IMG/VR virus record: IMGVR_UViG_3300023176_001474
Coordinates: 1 to 42,818 of that record
Length of the DNA: 42,818 nt
Reading direction: 5' to 3' (one strand)
DNA from: a virus
The notes below the pieces were generated by a model. It was not told the origin of the DNA, did not search any database, and was given only the letters and a program-made list of their open reading frames with translations. Both the position numbers and the translations under genes were made by a program. This document shows, one piece after another, positions 40,664 through 42,818 of this stretch (position 1 is its first letter; each line of letters begins with the position of its first letter).

Positions 40664-42818
40664 TTAGCTGTTAAGTTGAGCTTTAAGCTCGTCTATCTGT
40701 TCTTGCTGTTCTTTGATTGCTTCAATTAACACAGAGACAATGTTACCGTATTTAACTGATTTGATACCTTGGTCGTCTGTACTAACCAGTTCGGGAATAA
40801 CCGCCTCTACCTCTTGAGCAATCACACCAACTTCTGATTTTCCGTTTTCAATCCAATCGAATGAGACACCACGTAACTGTTGCACTTTGTCCAAAGCATC
40901 AGGAATAGTCTCTACGTTAGTTTTAAGTGTAGCATCTGACGTACTGTCAAAGTTGGCTGCGTATATAGTACCTGTAAACAAGCCATCCTTAAATCGCTGA
41001 GTAGAATAGCCTATGTCATACGCATTGGTAGTTTCAGGGTAGAAACGATAACTGTCAAAGCGAACTGTCCGTGAGCCTTGAATAAAGACATTCAAGTTAT
41101 TTCCATTGGATTTTACTTCTAGTTGTCCTGACGCAGAACCAATAGAGCCTACTAAAGAATCATCTTTTTTGATGGTAACAATGTCTCCATCAGAAGACGT
41201 TCTGTTGAAAAGTGCTGCCTCAGAATTTGCTCTTACTGACCTCAAAAGACCAGAAGCTTCAATTTGATGTCCCGCTGTATTATTGCCAAACCCACTCTTA
41301 CCCACAAACAGATTGCCATTGCTGTCGATGCGCATACGTTCTGCGCCTGCGGAACCAAATCGCAAATAGTCACTACCGTGGTTGTATTCTATTGTACCTC
41401 TTTGCGCACCACCAGCATCGCCAAAATTAATTCCAGAAGAACCAGTAGACAGCAAGTCCATAAATGCATAAGTGCCTGTGTCTATTGCAAACCTTGACAA
41501 TGAATAGGGTGTAACAGTCCCTGAAGTTCCAATCTTTAGCAAGCCGCTGCTGTCGATGTGCATCTTTTCTGCGGCGTCTATTTCAAAAATGATAGTGCTA
41601 CTAGGTGATGTGCCATTTGCATCATAATCTGCGCCTAAATGTAAGGCTCCTTGCGATGCAAGTCTCCAAGCTGACCCACTTCTTTCAATTTTACAACCAG
41701 AAGCATCAGTTGAAGAGCTAAATCTAGCAGCAACTTCAGTCCCAGATGATGAAGGCGTTGAAACATGCAGTCTTTCAGAAGGCGAACTCGTCCCAATCCC
41801 AACATTACCGCCATCTAAAATAGTAAATACTTCTGCTGTATTATCAAACACATTTAACAAATCGGCAGTACCAGTTCCTTTAATAAGTGCCACTGGATTT
41901 GTGTTGTTATCAGAGACGATCTCTAAATCTGCTGCTGCGCCTGTAAGTGACTGAAACCTATTTGCAGATATGTAGGCTTGTAATTTACCACTAGGCGAAC
42001 TCGTCCCAATCCCCAGACTCTCAGCACTCGCATCCCAGAAGAACTTTGCCGTGGTGCCTGTGTCCTCGTAGAAGCTGATGTCGCCGTTTTCTTGAAACAA
42101 AGCTAAACGCTCTGATGTAGTATTGTTTCGGCTAAACCCAATATATGTGCCTGTCTGATTATTATCGGCATCCACCTGTAGTTCTATTTGCCCTAGGGAA
42201 TATATTTTACCCGCATTATCAACGAGAAGATTATCAACACTAGCAGTACCCGTGATGTCTACGCCTGTGCTGGTGGTGGCGAGTTTGAGATTGTTGTTGT
42301 AATAAAGGTCAACAGAGCCGTTAGGTGTAGCGACCAACATTTCTTCGTCAGCACCACCACTTTGTTTTAACTTAATTTCTGTTCCATTTGTAGAAATCCA
42401 AAGTCCACCTAATCCACCTTCTTCTATATAACTTCTTGTGCCATCATGGTAAATCTGTAGGTCAGACCCTGCGCCGAAGATGGCTTTGTCGTTGTCGCCG
42501 AAGGATAAGTCGCCTGTCATTGTATCGCCAGACTTAGAAACTTTAGTAGCAATACTATTGGTTACTGTAGTAGCAAAATTAGGATCATCACCTAAGGCCG
42601 CTGCAAGTTCATTAAGAGTATCTAAAGTTCCTGGAGCAGAGTCTACTAACCCTGCAACTTCAGTATCAACATAAGCTTTAACAGATTGTTGAGTAGGCAC
42701 TTTGGTAGCTGAATCAGAAGCCATTGTATCTTCGTCAATAACAAAGCTCATTGCTGCAACACTAGTATCACTGTTCATTACAGCCCCTGCTGCGTCAACG
42801 TTTGTTGAGTCTGTTACA
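40664..42818 (-). CDS. Tail fibre with S74 chaperone domain, 5' end outside window
   Basis: At least 717 codons; the frame is open beyond the right edge and the sequence there (AGAVMNSDTSVAAMSF) continues a fibre-like repeat, so the first visible ATG (42778) is probably not the start. The body has FGAGSDLQIYHDGTRSYIE-type repeats and the module shared with 34946. The end (SDATLKTNVETIPDALDKVQ...GVIAQEVEAVIPEL...KYGNIVSVLIEAIKEQQEQ) is a peptidase S74 intramolecular chaperone, which folds the trimer and then cuts itself off; cleavage would be near TSDATLK. Confidence 0.88.
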   Translation of the reverse strand, partial: VTDSTNVDAAGAVMNSDTSVAAMSFVIDEDTMASDSATKVPTQQSVKAYVDTEVAGLVDSAPGTLDTLNELAAALGDDPNFATTVTNSIATKVSKSGDTMTGDLSFGDNDKAIFGAGSDLQIYHDGTRSYIEEGGLGGLWISTNGTEIKLKQSGGADEEMLVATPNGSVDLYYNNNLKLATTSTGVDITGTASVDNLLVDNAGKIYSLGQIELQVDADNNQTGTYIGFSRNNTTSERLALFQENGDISFYEDTGTTAKFFWDASAESLGIGTSSPSGKLQAYISANRFQSLTGAAADLEIVSDNNTNPVALIKGTGTADLLNVFDNTAEVFTILDGGNVGIGTSSPSERLHVSTPSSSGTEVAARFSSSTDASGCKIERSGSAWRLASQGALHLGADYDANGTSPSSTIIFEIDAAEKMHIDSSGLLKIGTSGTVTPYSLSRFAIDTGTYAFMDLLSTGSSGINFGDAGGAQRGTIEYNHGSDYLRFGSAGAERMRIDSNGNLFVGKSGFGNNTAGHQIEASGLLRSVRANSEAALFNRTSSDGDIVTIKKDDSLVGSIGSASGQLEVKSNGNNLNVFIQGSRTVRFDSYRFYPETTNAYDIGYSTQRFKDGLFTGTIYAANFDSTSDATLKTNVETIPDALDKVQQLRGVSFDWIENGKSEVGVIAQEVEAVIPELVSTDDQGIKSVKYGNIVSVLIEAIKEQQEQIDELKAQLNS

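Noticed and set aside
36340-42670. Fibre modules as evidence of a reverse-transcriptase diversity system
   Set aside because: No reverse transcriptase gene or A-to-N variable/template repeat pair is visible; ordinary module duplication explains the repeats.
42478-42674. Plus-strand open frame opposite the partial fibre gene
   Set aside because: Shadow of the fibre coding sequence, with no independent support.

Overview
This window is part of a tailed double-stranded DNA phage genome, or a prophage, with long-tailed (siphovirus) architecture. All 55 genes called here, including two partial ones, lie on the minus strand, so transcription runs from the right edge (42818) to the left edge (1). 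The DNA is AT-rich. Genes are packed tightly, many joined by 1-4 base start/stop overlaps (TAATG, ATGA). A lipoprotein/transmembrane spanin candidate points to a Gram-negative host. The gene mix (T7-like RNA polymerase, PhoH, small conserved structural proteins near the portal) is what I associate with aquatic or marine phages. The host cannot be named from the sequence. Terminase and DNA polymerase are not in the window.

Layout in transcription order. 42818-30361: adhesion genes (fibres, one with a C-terminal S74 self-cleaving chaperone domain), small assembly-chaperone-like proteins, two paralogous 480-494 aa structural proteins and a PhoH ATPase. 30340-24566: an NlpC/P60-like tail protein, two minor tail proteins, a 1354 aa central tail-tip protein with a fibronectin III domain, and a short chaperone-like protein. 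24555-23492: a lysis cassette (M15 peptidase, two-TM holin candidate, unimolecular spanin candidate). 23383-15087: two small basic proteins, DUF4055-type portal, a 1454 aa MuF-domain protein, scaffold and major capsid protein. 15070-7994: neck proteins, tail tube, tail-assembly chaperones with a -1 frameshift site, and tape measure. 7956-1: HNH endonuclease, many small (often membrane) proteins, a second lysis enzyme (SleB-like), a HTH protein, a canonical T7-type RNA polymerase, a predicted ssDNA-binding protein, a nucleoside deoxyribosyltransferase-like enzyme, a GIY-YIG-like protein and small unknown genes.

The most striking feature is the 1454 aa MuF protein. Its N-terminus has the classic MuF head-morphogenesis signature, but its C-terminal third carries every core motif of a T7/N4-class single-subunit RNA polymerase: DxRGR, motif A Asp, motif B Lys...Tyr-Gly, HSxD and motif C His-Asp. 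Because MuF proteins are head components made next to the portal, this predicts an RNA polymerase packaged in the virion and delivered with the DNA. The analogy is the N4 virion polymerase, but here it is fused to a capsid protein. The genome also encodes a separate, complete T7-type polymerase (722 aa ending FAFA), so a two-stage phage transcription programme is plausible.

Two repeated non-coding elements may be the matching promoters. One is a 17-bp motif (minus strand TACCTGACGTTWAAGAA) found four times, always 1-20 nt after a stop codon, and resembling SP6-type promoters. The other is an element with TATAATG found four times within 1.9 kb in the small-gene region, three copies carrying a GATAC/GTATC hairpin. 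Several other intergenic inverted repeats have 5-6 bp stems and 3-nt loops, the geometry known for N4 virion-polymerase promoters. These promoter assignments are inference.
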